A stretch of 15,779 bases of DNA from JBJTIF01 sp046094825 (GTDB lineage Bacteria > Actinomycetota > UBA4738 > HRBIN12): the NCBI GenBank assembly GCA_046094825.1, contig JBJTIF010000016.1, positions 1-15,779 on the forward strand. The letters run 5' to 3'. The notes under the pieces are model-generated. The model ran no database searches. It saw only the letters and a list, made by a program, of their open reading frames with translations, and was not told the origin of the DNA. Positions 1 through 7,141 of this stretch are shown here, in pieces (the stretch's first letter is position 1; each line of letters begins with the position of its first letter). The position numbers and the translations under genes are program-made.

Positions 1-45
1 GCCCCCCCCCCCCCCCCCCCGCCGCCCCCGCCCCCCCCCCCCCCC
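1..45. other. Low-complexity poly-C (poly-G on minus strand) contig end
   Basis: All of the first 45 bases are C except isolated G at 1, 21, 24 and 30. On the minus strand the sequence therefore runs into a long G homopolymer exactly where an otherwise normal gene is being read. Two-colour Illumina chemistry calls absent signal as G, so poly-G tails at read and contig ends are a well-known artefact. The bases just inside (about 46-60) are also suspicious. I would not treat this as genomic sequence. Confidence 0.75.
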
Positions 46-928
46 GGCGCCCGCCCGCCTCGGCCCCGACCGAGCACCCCTCGAGCAGGACGCTCCCCTC
101 GACCTCTGCCCGGGGGCCGACGCGCGCGTCCGCCCCCACCACGGCGCCGTGACCGATCCGCGACGACGGGTCGACGACGGCGCCGGTCGCGACCGCGGGG
201 CCGGCCGGCGCGGGGATGCTCGCGACCCGACCGTCGAGGATGTCCGCGTGCGCGCGGAGGTACTGCGCGGGGGTCCCGAGGTCGAGCCAGTACGCGTCGG
301 AGCGGAATCCGTACACGGGTCGTCCCGTCGCGATGAGCGACGGGAAGATGTCGCGCTCGATCGAGCGGGGCTCGCCGACCGGCCAGTCGCGGAGCGCGGT
401 CGGATCGAGGACGTACGTCCCCGCGTTCACGTCGCCGGGGATCGCCTCGGTCGGCTTCTCGCGGAACTCGACGACGCGCCCGTCGGCCTCGGTCGGGACG
501 AGCCCGAACGGACGGGCGTCGACGACGGTCGTGAGCGCGATCGTCGCCGCCGCTCCGCGTGCCCGGTGGAAGGCCACCATCGCGGTGAGGTCGAGGTCGG
601 TGAGGATGTCGCCGTTCAGCGCGAGGAAGGGCTCGTCGTCCCCGAGCGCCGCGAGCGCGTGGACGATCGCGCCGCCGGTGCCGAGCGGCTGCTCCTCGGT
701 GATCCACCGGACGCGCGGGTGCCCGTGGCGCCCGTCGAGGAACGCGTGGAACGTCGACTCGAGGTACGGCGAGGACAAGACGACGTCCGTGACCCCGTGC
801 CGCTCGAGGTGGTCGAGCACCCGGTCGAGCTGCGGGCGACCGAGGATCGGCACGAGCGGTTTCGGGATCGTCTCGGTGAGCGGACGCAGGCGCGTCCCCG
901 CGCCGCCGACGAGGACGACGGCCTTCAC
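2..928 (-). CDS. Sugar-nucleotide pyrophosphorylase, mannose-1-phosphate guanylyltransferase-like (3' end missing)
   Basis: Predicted nucleotidyltransferase joining an NTP and a sugar-1-phosphate to give an NDP-sugar in the cytoplasm. Reading from GTG at 928, the N-terminus MKAVVLVGGAGTRLRPLT carries the nucleotide-binding signature GGAGTRLRP, followed by KPLVP, LGTGGAI, NGDILTD (metal-binding Asp) and FREKP. After about residue 245 short hexapeptide-like repeats (SRIGHGAVVGADARVG) mark the start of a left-handed beta-helix, as in GMP-mannose pyrophosphorylases. The frame then enters the poly-G end at about position 58, so the rest of the helix and the stop are absent. The GTG overlaps the upstream GT2 stop as GTGA, with GAGGGG about 8 nt before it. 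The family is secure; GDP-mannose rather than another NDP-sugar is inferred from similarity by eye. Confidence 0.88.
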   Translation of the reverse strand, partial: MKAVVLVGGAGTRLRPLTETIPKPLVPILGRPQLDRVLDHLERHGVTDVVLSSPYLESTFHAFLDGRHGHPRVRWITEEQPLGTGGAIVHALAALGDDEPFLALNGDILTDLDLTAMVAFHRARGAAATIALTTVVDARPFGLVPTEADGRVVEFREKPTEAIPGDVNAGTYVLDPTALRDWPVGEPRSIERDIFPSLIATGRPVYGFRSDAYWLDLGTPAQYLRAHADILDGRVASIPAPAGPAVATGAVVDPSSRIGHGAVVGADARVGPRAEVEGSVLLEGCSVGAEAGGRRGGGGAGAAGGGGGG

Positions 929-1770
929 GAGCGGAACCCCTCGAGCTCGGCGCGCAGCCGCAGGAACGCCCAGGCGAGCGGGAGCGTCGCGCGGCGCCAC
1001 CCGGTCGCTCGGTGGAGGCGGTAGTACCGGTAGATGCTCGCCGCGTGCATCCGGAGCATCCGGCGTGAGCGCCCCGTCGAGACGCCGCCGACGTGGAGGA
1101 CCTCGATCGAGGGCTCGAAACGGACGACCCATCCCGCCGCGCGGAGGCGGGTCGCGACGTCGAGCTCCTCCCCGTAGAGGAGGAAGCCCTCGTCGAAGCC
1201 CCCGACGGCGTCGTAGGCGGCCCGCGGCATGAGCATGCAGGCGCCGGAGACCCAGTCGACGGTGCGGGCCGTACGACGGTCCCATCCCCCGAGGTGGTAC
1301 CGCGCCGTGAACCGGTTCGACGGTCGGACCGTGCCGAGGAGCGCGTGGCCGACGGCGTCGCGGATCCGCGGGAACGCTCGCCCCGTCGGGTACACGGTGC
1401 CGTCACCGGCGCGGAGCATCGGGCCGAGGATGCCGGCGGACGGCGATGCCTGCCCGAGGGCGACGTACTCCGCGAGCGTGCCGTGGAGGAGCTCCGTGTC
1501 CGGGTTCAGGAACAGCAGCCAGGGGGCGCGCGCGAGGCGGGCCGCCTGGTTCCACGCGGGCGACAGGAAGACGTTCGACGGGTTCTCGACGAGGATCGTG
1601 CCGTCGCGACCGCGCGCGGCCTCCTGGCTCCCGTCGTCCGAGGCGTTGTCGACGACGATCGTCTCGACCGCGAGCGGACCGCGGTGCCGCTCGAGGGCGT
1701 CGAGGCACCGACCGAGGTACGCCCCGGTGCGGTAGTTCACGATGCAGACCGAGAGGTCGGGCGTCGTCAT
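925..1770 (-). CDS. Glycosyltransferase family 2, rhamnosyltransferase-like
   Basis: 281-residue GT-A fold glycosyltransferase, predicted to add a sugar from an NDP donor to a lipid-linked acceptor at the inner membrane face. Seen: the N-terminal strand SVCIVNYRTG (7-16), VVDNASDDGS (39-48), a DxD-like NPDTEL (89-94), and the acceptor-side block DWVSGACMLMPRAAYDAVGG (172-191) followed by GFDEGFLLYGEELD, where the paired acidic residues fit the catalytic base of the family. This pattern resembles WbbL/RfbF-type rhamnosyltransferases, which would suit the rml genes in the window, but donor and acceptor cannot be read from sequence. The ATG at 1770 forms an ATGA overlap with the upstream membrane-protein gene and the stop overlaps the next gene as GTGA. 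The open frame extends upstream to 2319 but has no glycosyltransferase features there. Confidence 0.92.
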   Translation of the reverse strand: MTTPDLSVCIVNYRTGAYLGRCLDALERHRGPLAVETIVVDNASDDGSQEAARGRDGTILVENPSNVFLSPAWNQAARLARAPWLLFLNPDTELLHGTLAEYVALGQASPSAGILGPMLRAGDGTVYPTGRAFPRIRDAVGHALLGTVRPSNRFTARYHLGGWDRRTARTVDWVSGACMLMPRAAYDAVGGFDEGFLLYGEELDVATRLRAAGWVVRFEPSIEVLHVGGVSTGRSRRMLRMHAASIYRYYRLHRATGWRRATLPLAWAFLRLRAELEGFRS

Positions 1771-2141
1771 CCGTCCGTCGAGGTGCGCGCGACCGCGAGG
1801 ATCCCCGCGATGATGAGGAGCACGCCCGCCCACCGGAGCGGCGGCACCTCCTCCGAGAGGACGAACCGGTCGACGACGACGATGAGCACGTACGTGAGGG
1901 ACGCGAACGGGTAGGCGAACGACAGGCTCGTCCGCGACAGCACCGCGAGCCACACGACGGCGGAGAGCCCGAAGAGGAGGAGCCCGAACCACACGAGCGG
2001 CGTCGTCGCGACCGCCCGGAGCGACTCGGTGTCCGCACCGACGATCCCGTACGCGTCGCGGACGCGGCTCATGCCCGCCTTCAGCGTGATCTGCGCCACC
2101 GCGGCGAGGGTGACCGAGAAGAGGATGAGCGGGATCGGCAT
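1767..2141 (-). CDS. Small EamA/SMR-family four-helix membrane protein (ArnE-like flippase subunit?)
   Basis: 124-residue hydrophobic protein with four predicted membrane helices (about 3-22, 47-68, 72-92, 100-118), the size of an SMR or half-EamA unit. Seen: AQITLKAGM in helix 1 and SLSFAYPFASLTYV leading into helix 3, which resemble ArnE/ArnF-like proteins of the drug/metabolite transporter superfamily. Those flip undecaprenyl-phosphate-linked aminoarabinose; a role moving a polyprenyl-phosphate sugar for the neighbouring glycosyltransferases is inference. Such units usually act as dimers, but only one copy is present here. I chose ATG 2141 because AAAGGA lies 6 nt upstream and the first helix starts at once. 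The alternative ATG at 2204 forms an ATGA overlap with the ATPase stop and would add 21 Pro/Thr-rich residues. Confidence 0.82.
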   Translation of the reverse strand: MPIPLILFSVTLAAVAQITLKAGMSRVRDAYGIVGADTESLRAVATTPLVWFGLLLFGLSAVVWLAVLSRTSLSFAYPFASLTYVLIVVVDRFVLSEEVPPLRWAGVLLIIAGILAVARTSTDG

Positions 2142-2200
2142 CGTGCGTCCTTTCGTCGGGGTCGTCGGGGTCGTCTGCGGACGGGGTCCGTTCGGGCGGC

Positions 2201-3373
2201 TCATCGGATCTCCACGTCGATCTCCACGGGGACGTCGCGCCGGGCCTGCACCGCAGGAGGATCGGCGACCTCGAGCCGGTACCGCTGCGTCTGGACGTGG
2301 TACGCGTCGCGGGTCGCACGGCCGCGCAGTCCCACGGTCACCCAGTACGTCCCGGTGCGGTACGGGAAGGCCGCGGTGCGGAACGTGAGGCGGCGCTTGC
2401 CATCGACCCGTCCGAGATCGAGGCCACGCTCGGCGGTCGAGGCCCGCAGGACCGGGTGGTTCGTGACGCCGTCGATGACCTCGACGTTCGCGTCGAGGTC
2501 ATCGACGGCCCGGTGCGCGACGACGTCGACGGCGACGACGAAGGGGTCGCCCCGGTGGAGCGGGGCTCCGCGCTCGGCGCCCTCGTGGCGGAACTCCACC
2601 GCATCGATCTCGACCTCGCGGGTGCCCTCCTCCGGGACGTAGTCCGGATCGAGGAGCGCGTGCCGCATCTCGCGGACGACCTCGAGCGGGCGGCCGGTCG
2701 CGTGCACACGTCCGTGGTGGAGCATGACCGCGGTGTCGCACATCTCGACGACGGTGTCGAGCGCGTGCGTGACGAGGACGATCGTCCCCCCCGCCGCGCG
2801 CACCCCACGGATCCGATCGACGCACTTCGCCTGGAACGCCTCGTCGCCGACGGCGAGGACCTCGTCGACGAGGAGCACCTCGGGGTCGACGTGGATCGCG
2901 ACCGCGAACCCGAGCCGCACGAGCATCCCCGAGGAGTAGAACTTCACCTGGTTGTCCATGAAGTCGTGGAGCTCGGCGAAGTCGACGATCGCGTCGTACG
3001 CGGCGTCGGTCCGCGCCCGCGAGAGCCCGAGGAACGACGCGTTCAGGTAGACGTTCTCCCGTCCGGTGAGCTCCGGATGGAACCCCGCGCCGAGCTCGAG
3101 GAGCGCGGCGAGCCGCCCGCGCTGGACGATCGTGCCGGCGGTCGGACGGAGGATCCCCGCGATGACCTTCAGCAGGGTGGTCTTCCCCGACCCGTTGTGG
3201 CCGATGAGGCCGAGCATCGACCCCGCCTCGACGTCGAACGTCACGTCGCGGAGGGCCGCGAAGTCCTCGGCCCGGGCGCGTCCCGCCAGCAGGCGCGCCT
3301 TCAGGGACGACGGGCGTTCGCGGTAGAGACGGAAGACCTTCGCGACATCGCGGATCTCGATCGCGGCGCTCAC
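2201..3373 (-). CDS. Polysaccharide ABC transporter ATPase with Wzt-like C-terminal carbohydrate-binding domain
   Basis: 390-residue nucleotide-binding subunit of an ABC-2 glycan exporter. Seen: Walker A GHNGSGKTT (58-66), LLELGAGFHPELTGREN (91-107, typical of Wzt/TagH-type ATPases), signature FYSSGM (145-150), Walker B LLVDEVLAVGDEAF (167-180) and the switch His in VTHALD (201-206). From about residue 253 to the end is a second, beta-rich domain (EIDAVEFRHEG, GDPFVVAVDV, FPYRTGTYWVTVGLR) that fits the Wzt C-terminal domain. In O-antigen exporters that domain recognises a terminal modification on the finished chain, coupling termination to export. The GTG at 3373 overlaps the permease stop as GTGA and has GGAGG 5 nt upstream; the open frame extends to 3745 but lacks family features there. 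Confidence 0.93.
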   Translation of the reverse strand: MSAAIEIRDVAKVFRLYRERPSSLKARLLAGRARAEDFAALRDVTFDVEAGSMLGLIGHNGSGKTTLLKVIAGILRPTAGTIVQRGRLAALLELGAGFHPELTGRENVYLNASFLGLSRARTDAAYDAIVDFAELHDFMDNQVKFYSSGMLVRLGFAVAIHVDPEVLLVDEVLAVGDEAFQAKCVDRIRGVRAAGGTIVLVTHALDTVVEMCDTAVMLHHGRVHATGRPLEVVREMRHALLDPDYVPEEGTREVEIDAVEFRHEGAERGAPLHRGDPFVVAVDVVAHRAVDDLDANVEVIDGVTNHPVLRASTAERGLDLGRVDGKRRLTFRTAAFPYRTGTYWVTVGLRGRATRDAYHVQTQRYRLEVADPPAVQARRDVPVEIDVEIR

Positions 3374-4272
3374 AGGTCCTCCGCGAAGTCGCCGGAGCGG
3401 TCGAAGAAGCGACCCCAGGTCCATCGGAGCGCGACGAGGCCGAGGACGACGACGGCCGCGAGGACTCCCGCGAGCCATCCGACCGAGACCTCGGGCAGCA
3501 CCGCGCCGGACCCCGGGGGCGCGACGTCGCCGTAGAGCGCGCGCTGGAACCCGAGGACGACCGGGGTCATCGGGTTCAGCAGGAACAGGTCCCAGAGCGG
3601 GATGCCGAGCACCCTCCGGCCGGCGAGCGCGCCCGAGACGAGCGCGCCCGCGTAGACGATCGGCGTGAACCAGAACCACACGAGGAGGCCGATCCCGAGG
3701 AGGTGCTGCACGTCGCGGTAGCGGACGTTCGCGGCGGCGAGCCACAGGACGATCGCCGTCGTCACGACGAGGAGCGCGAGGACCGCGAGCGGGTAGAGCG
3801 CGAGCTCCGGCCAGCGGACCCCGTGCCCCGACACGAGGATCGCGACGAGGAGCACCGCGCTCTGGAGGACGAAGTCCACGAGGGCGACGCCGATCGTCGC
3901 GAGCGGCAGGATCTCGTGCGGGAACGCGACCTTCTTCACGAGGCTCGCGTTGTCGATGACCGAGCGCGCTCCGTTGTTCACCGCCGCGGAGAAGAGGTTC
4001 CAGGGCAAGAGCCCCGCGAGCAGGTAGATCGGGAAGTCGGGGAACCCGTTGCCCGTGACGCGCACGACGAACGAGAAGACCGCGAGGAAGACGATCGGGT
4101 TCAGCACCGACCAGACCGCGCCGAGCACGGAGGCCGTGTACTTCACCTGGAGCTCCTTGCGGACGAGGTTCGTGAGGACCTCGCGGTGCGCGAGGAGCAG
4201 CCGGAGTCGTCCGCGCACGGACAGGCGCGGGGGCTGGGACGTGCGTTCGACGGTCCCGGTCAGCGCGGCCAC
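3370..4272 (-). CDS. ABC-2 type polysaccharide export permease
   Basis: 300-residue integral membrane partner of the ATPase encoded next to it, family of Wzm/TagG/RfbA permeases, exporting lipid-linked polysaccharide across the plasma membrane. Seen: a cytoplasmic amphipathic start (LTNLVRKELQVKYTASVLG), about six membrane segments (roughly 52-72, 82-100, 121-148, 160-180, 188-212, 264-283), the conserved loop LVKKVAFPHEILP (111-123) and NVRYRDVQHL (182-191), both usual in this family. Length is typical. The GTG start at 4272 has a strong AAGGAG 7 nt upstream. A 46-bp gap separates it from the upstream glycosyltransferase, with no obvious promoter or terminator, so co-transcription is likely. 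The 3' end overlaps the ATPase start as GTGA. Confidence 0.94.
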   Translation of the reverse strand: MAALTGTVERTSQPPRLSVRGRLRLLLAHREVLTNLVRKELQVKYTASVLGAVWSVLNPIVFLAVFSFVVRVTGNGFPDFPIYLLAGLLPWNLFSAAVNNGARSVIDNASLVKKVAFPHEILPLATIGVALVDFVLQSAVLLVAILVSGHGVRWPELALYPLAVLALLVVTTAIVLWLAAANVRYRDVQHLLGIGLLVWFWFTPIVYAGALVSGALAGRRVLGIPLWDLFLLNPMTPVVLGFQRALYGDVAPPGSGAVLPEVSVGWLAGVLAAVVVLGLVALRWTWGRFFDRSGDFAEDL

Positions 4273-4318
4273 GGGGCGGCTCCTTGCGGGGGACGGGGGA
4301 AGGGCATCCGGACGCGCG

Positions 4319-5680
4319 TCAGTCTAGCGGCGGGGTCTCCGACGGCTCGGGAGCGCGCTCGAGCTCATCGAGGGCCGCCGCGTAGCGCGCCCCGACGCCG
4401 GACGCGAGGTCGGTCTCCGTGGCGCCGAGGTCGGCGAGGGCCCGCGCCCACCGGGCGAGGGCCCGTCGGCCCGGGTCGGCGACGAGCGCGAGCGTCTCGG
4501 AGATCGCCGCGACGTAGCCGCGGGTCGTCGCGCCTGCGTCGGCGCGGACCGCGCGGGCGGCCCGCTCCCCCATCGCCGCGCCGACGGAGGGCGCAGCGAG
4601 TTCGACGATCGCCGCGCCGAGCCCATCGGGGTCGGCCGGCCCGGCGGGGACGCGGACGACGAGGTCGGCGGGGACGTCGAGGTACGTCCCGGTCGCGCTC
4701 ACGATCGTCGGTCGCCCGACCTGCATCGCGCGCGCGAGGGCGCCGCTCACCTCGCCGCGGTGCGGGTGCCGGAGGTCGACGACGACGTCGCTCGCGGCCA
4801 TCCACGCGAGGAACGCCGCGTCGGTGACGTCGTGGTGGACGCGGACGCGATCCGCGATCCCGCTCGAGGCGACGAACGCCTCGACGTCGTACGACGGGAT
4901 GCGCCGACCGACGAGGACGAGGTGGAACGACGCGTCGAGCCGCGCGACGGCGGCGACGACGGCCTCGACCTGCTTCGCCTCGTTCAGGTCGCCGAACACG
5001 CCGACGAGCGTGCGCATCCCCGCGGCCCCGAGCGGGGCGCGGCGCTCCCACCGCTCCGTCGCGGCGCGCGCGACCGCGGCCTCGGACTCGGCGAGCGGGT
5101 GCGGGACGACGTGGACCGGGGTGCGGTTGCCGAGCGCCTCGAGGTAGCGTCGCCCGAACGGCGCGTGGACGACGATCCCGCGCGCGTGACGGACGACGTC
5201 GGCGACCCAGGGGACGACGAGCGGGCCCTCGTCGAGGACCTCCCCGTCGACCCGGAACCGCGGGGCGAGCCGCATCGCCTCGCGGGCGGCGCGGTAGCCG
5301 AGCGCGTCGCCGTGGGCGACGAGGCCGCGGACGAAGTCGTCGAGCGCGAGGTCGTGGAGCACGACGAGACCCGGCGTCGCCATCGCATGCCGGTAGATGT
5401 CGCGGTGGAACGCGACGTTGTTGCCGAGGTGGTACACGGCGAGCGCGTGCTCGGCGACCTGACCCTCGTGGAGCCGATCCACGGGCCACAGCGTGCGGAT
5501 CGGGCGGTCGAGCGCCTCGCGGAGCGCCGGGAGCACCGCCGCGGCGTAGCTCGCGATCCCCGTCGGCGCGGGGGGCATCGGCGAGAGCCACGCGATACGG
5601 GGATCGGATCCCGGACCCCCGCGCCGACGGGGACGCCTGCCCCGGGCGCGCGCCGCGCGGCCGCCGCCGGATCCGCTCAC
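4319..5680 (-). CDS. GT4-like (GT-B fold) glycosyltransferase with basic N-terminal tail
   Basis: 453 residues. The N-terminal Rossmann half starts at PRIAWLSPMPPAPTGIASYA (27-46), where the Gly/Ser after the first strand is the acceptor-side signature of GT4 enzymes, and includes VVLHDLALDDFV (106-117) and HVVPHPL (190-196). The donor half includes TLVGVFGDLNEAKQVEAVVA (224-243), HLVLVGRRIPSYD, and HPHRGEVSGALARAMQVGRP (305-324), where E310 and its surroundings replace the usual EX7E motif. A C-terminal helical extension of about 60 residues follows. Residues 1-26 are Gly/Arg-rich and disordered-looking; no other start codon exists between GTG 5680 and the core, and GTG 5680 overlaps the preceding stop as GTGA, although no Shine-Dalgarno sequence is visible. 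Sugar specificity is unknown. Confidence 0.87.
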   Translation of the reverse strand: MSGSGGGRAARARGRRPRRRGGPGSDPRIAWLSPMPPAPTGIASYAAAVLPALREALDRPIRTLWPVDRLHEGQVAEHALAVYHLGNNVAFHRDIYRHAMATPGLVVLHDLALDDFVRGLVAHGDALGYRAAREAMRLAPRFRVDGEVLDEGPLVVPWVADVVRHARGIVVHAPFGRRYLEALGNRTPVHVVPHPLAESEAAVARAATERWERRAPLGAAGMRTLVGVFGDLNEAKQVEAVVAAVARLDASFHLVLVGRRIPSYDVEAFVASSGIADRVRVHHDVTDAAFLAWMAASDVVVDLRHPHRGEVSGALARAMQVGRPTIVSATGTYLDVPADLVVRVPAGPADPDGLGAAIVELAAPSVGAAMGERAARAVRADAGATTRGYVAAISETLALVADPGRRALARWARALADLGATETDLASGVGARYAAALDELERAPEPSETPPLD

Positions 5681-6726
5681 GCGAGGAGGCGCTCGACGAC
5701 GTGGGCCCAGTCCGGCACCTCGTCGCGGAGCCGCTCGTGGCCGGCGGCGCCGAGCCGCGCGGCGAGCGCGCGGTCTCGGTGGAGCTCGTCGAACGCCGCG
5801 GCGATCGCCTCCGGCTCCGGCGCGGTCACCACGCCGGTGATCCCGTCCTCGACGAACTCGAGCGGTCCGCCCGCATCGGTCGTCGTGACGACGGGGCGGC
5901 GAGCCGCGAACCCCTCGAGCGTCACGTAGCCGTAGTCCTCGTCGAACGGTCCGTAGTGGACCGCGAGCGCCGACGCGTAGAGCTCGTGGAGACGATCCTC
6001 GGGGACCCGGCCCTCGAACGTCACGCGGTCGCCCACGCGGAGCTCCTCGACGAGCGCGCGGAGCGCGGGTTCCTCCGGACCCGACCCGGCGAGGACGAGC
6101 CGCACGCCCGAGGTGACGTGGCGCATCGCGCGGATCGCGAGCGACTGCCGCTTCATCGCCTCCATGCGCCCGGGGAGGAACACGTGGTCACCGAGCGCGG
6201 CCGCCGGCCGCGCGAGGAGGGCTTCGGTCGTCGGCGACCGGTGGTAGAGCACCTCGCTCTCGAGCGCCTGCGTGCGCCAGAGGCGGCGGGCGACGTTCCG
6301 CGAGTTCGCGAAGAGCCGGCGGGCCTCGCCGAGGGCGAGCGCGTCCGCGCGCCGGATCATGTCGCGGACGGCCGGTCCCTCGTCCTGCCGGGCGAGGTCG
6401 GCGAACTCCGGGTGGTCCCAGAGCTCGTACGCCGTCCGGTGCTGGTGGATGAGCCAGACGATCTTCCGCTCGTGCGGCACGAGGTAGGCGGGGAACTTCA
6501 GCGCGATGACCGCGTCGACCTCGAGGCGGTTCGATTCCGCGAGCTCCATGCTCCGCCAGAACGCCATCTGGTGGACGAGCATGTTGCCCGGGAACCACGC
6601 ACCGGCGACCTGGACGAGTTCGGCCTCGTGGCCGGCCGCACGGAGCGCCGCGACGAGCCCCTCGGCGTGGACCTCCGCACCCCCGCGAGCGAACGGGGTC
6701 TGCGGGTGGCAGACCGCGATCCGCAT
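5677..6726 (-). CDS. GT4 family glycosyltransferase
   Basis: 349-residue GT-B fold retaining glycosyltransferase. Seen: MRIAVCHPQTPFARGGAEVH (1-20) with the GGAE loop that holds the acceptor and donor phosphate; the linker block FLPGRMEAMKRQSLAI (183-198) with the Arg/Lys pair that contacts the nucleotide diphosphate; LVLAGSGPEEP (210-220); and a clear EX7E motif, E263 and E271, in FDEDYGYVTLEGFA, followed by TTDAGGPLEFV. Length is usual for GT4. The ATG at 6726 shares one base with the upstream stop (TGATG), so translation is probably coupled. Role inferred from context: chain assembly of the exported glycan, with an unknown hexose or deoxyhexose donor. Confidence 0.93.
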   Translation of the reverse strand: MRIAVCHPQTPFARGGAEVHAEGLVAALRAAGHEAELVQVAGAWFPGNMLVHQMAFWRSMELAESNRLEVDAVIALKFPAYLVPHERKIVWLIHQHRTAYELWDHPEFADLARQDEGPAVRDMIRRADALALGEARRLFANSRNVARRLWRTQALESEVLYHRSPTTEALLARPAAALGDHVFLPGRMEAMKRQSLAIRAMRHVTSGVRLVLAGSGPEEPALRALVEELRVGDRVTFEGRVPEDRLHELYASALAVHYGPFDEDYGYVTLEGFAARRPVVTTTDAGGPLEFVEDGITGVVTAPEPEAIAAAFDELHRDRALAARLGAAGHERLRDEVPDWAHVVERLLA

Positions 6727-7097
6727 CAGCCGCGCCGGGCGTCGCCGCGGAGGTGCTCGACCTCCGCTTCGAGTCGGGCGATCCGGTCGGCGAGCCCCGC
6801 GGCGAGCTCCCCGAGGTCGCCGAGCAGGCGGTCGTAGCGACGGGACATCGGGCGGAAGGCGCGGAACTGCACGACCTTCAGGCGCCGGCGCCACGTCGAC
6901 GGTGACGCGAGGTTCGGCTCGGACCGCGGCACGTGCTGGCGCTCGTCCCCGCGCATCCGGGCCGCGAAGTCGTGGAGGGCGTCACGGAGCTCCGCCATGT
7001 CCATCGAGGAGACCGACGCGGCCTCCTGCGCCCAGAAGAGCTCCCGCGCGAGCGCGTCGGGCACGCCGGGCCGGGGATCGCGCGCGGGGGTCGACAT
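6726..7097 (-). CDS. Small hypothetical protein with C-terminal coiled coil, first gene of the export operon
   Basis: 123 residues, no known enzyme motif. The N-terminal half is hydrophilic (ELFWAQEAASVSSMDMAELR); the middle is basic (RRRLKVVQFRAFRPMSRRYD, 70-89), and residues about 87-117 form a heptad-like amphipathic helix (LLGDLGELAAGLADRIARLE). No signal peptide or membrane helix. Similar basic-plus-coiled-coil segments occur at the N-termini of methyltransferases and glycosyltransferases in cell-surface gene clusters, so it may be a stand-alone scaffold or a remnant of such a domain; this is inference. The ATG at 7097 lacks a Shine-Dalgarno sequence but has TAGGCT 7 nt upstream, consistent with a leaderless transcript. 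The downstream glycosyltransferase starts inside its stop codon. Confidence 0.7.
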   Translation of the reverse strand: MSTPARDPRPGVPDALARELFWAQEAASVSSMDMAELRDALHDFAARMRGDERQHVPRSEPNLASPSTWRRRLKVVQFRAFRPMSRRYDRLLGDLGELAAGLADRIARLEAEVEHLRGDARRG

Positions 7098-7104
7098 CGC
7101 GGCG

Positions 7105-7110
7105 AGCCTA
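7105..7110 (-). promoter_or_regulatory. Putative leaderless -10 box (TAGGCT) of the export operon
   Basis: TAGGCT on the minus strand ends 7 nt before the ATG at 7097, which puts the expected transcription start at or next to the A of the start codon. No Shine-Dalgarno sequence is visible and no convincing -35 element. The same ten bases GCTAGGCTCG occur before the kinase gene at 13896. Position and repetition support it; no experimental evidence is available. Confidence 0.5.
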
Positions 7111-7141
7111 GCACCGCCCCCGAGCCCGACCGGGGATGCCG

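Noticed and set aside
925..2319. 464-codon version of the GT2 protein starting at 2319
   Set aside because: The added N-terminal part overlaps the EamA/SMR and ATPase genes, is low-complexity Arg/Pro sequence, and the ATGA-coupled start at 1770 gives the canonical GT2 N-terminus.
7113..7141. Possible terminator hairpin (CCCCG ... CGGGG) between the phosphoesterase gene and the next operon
   Set aside because: The stem is only 5 bp with an 8-nt loop and no T tract; in sequence this GC-rich such inverted repeats are common.
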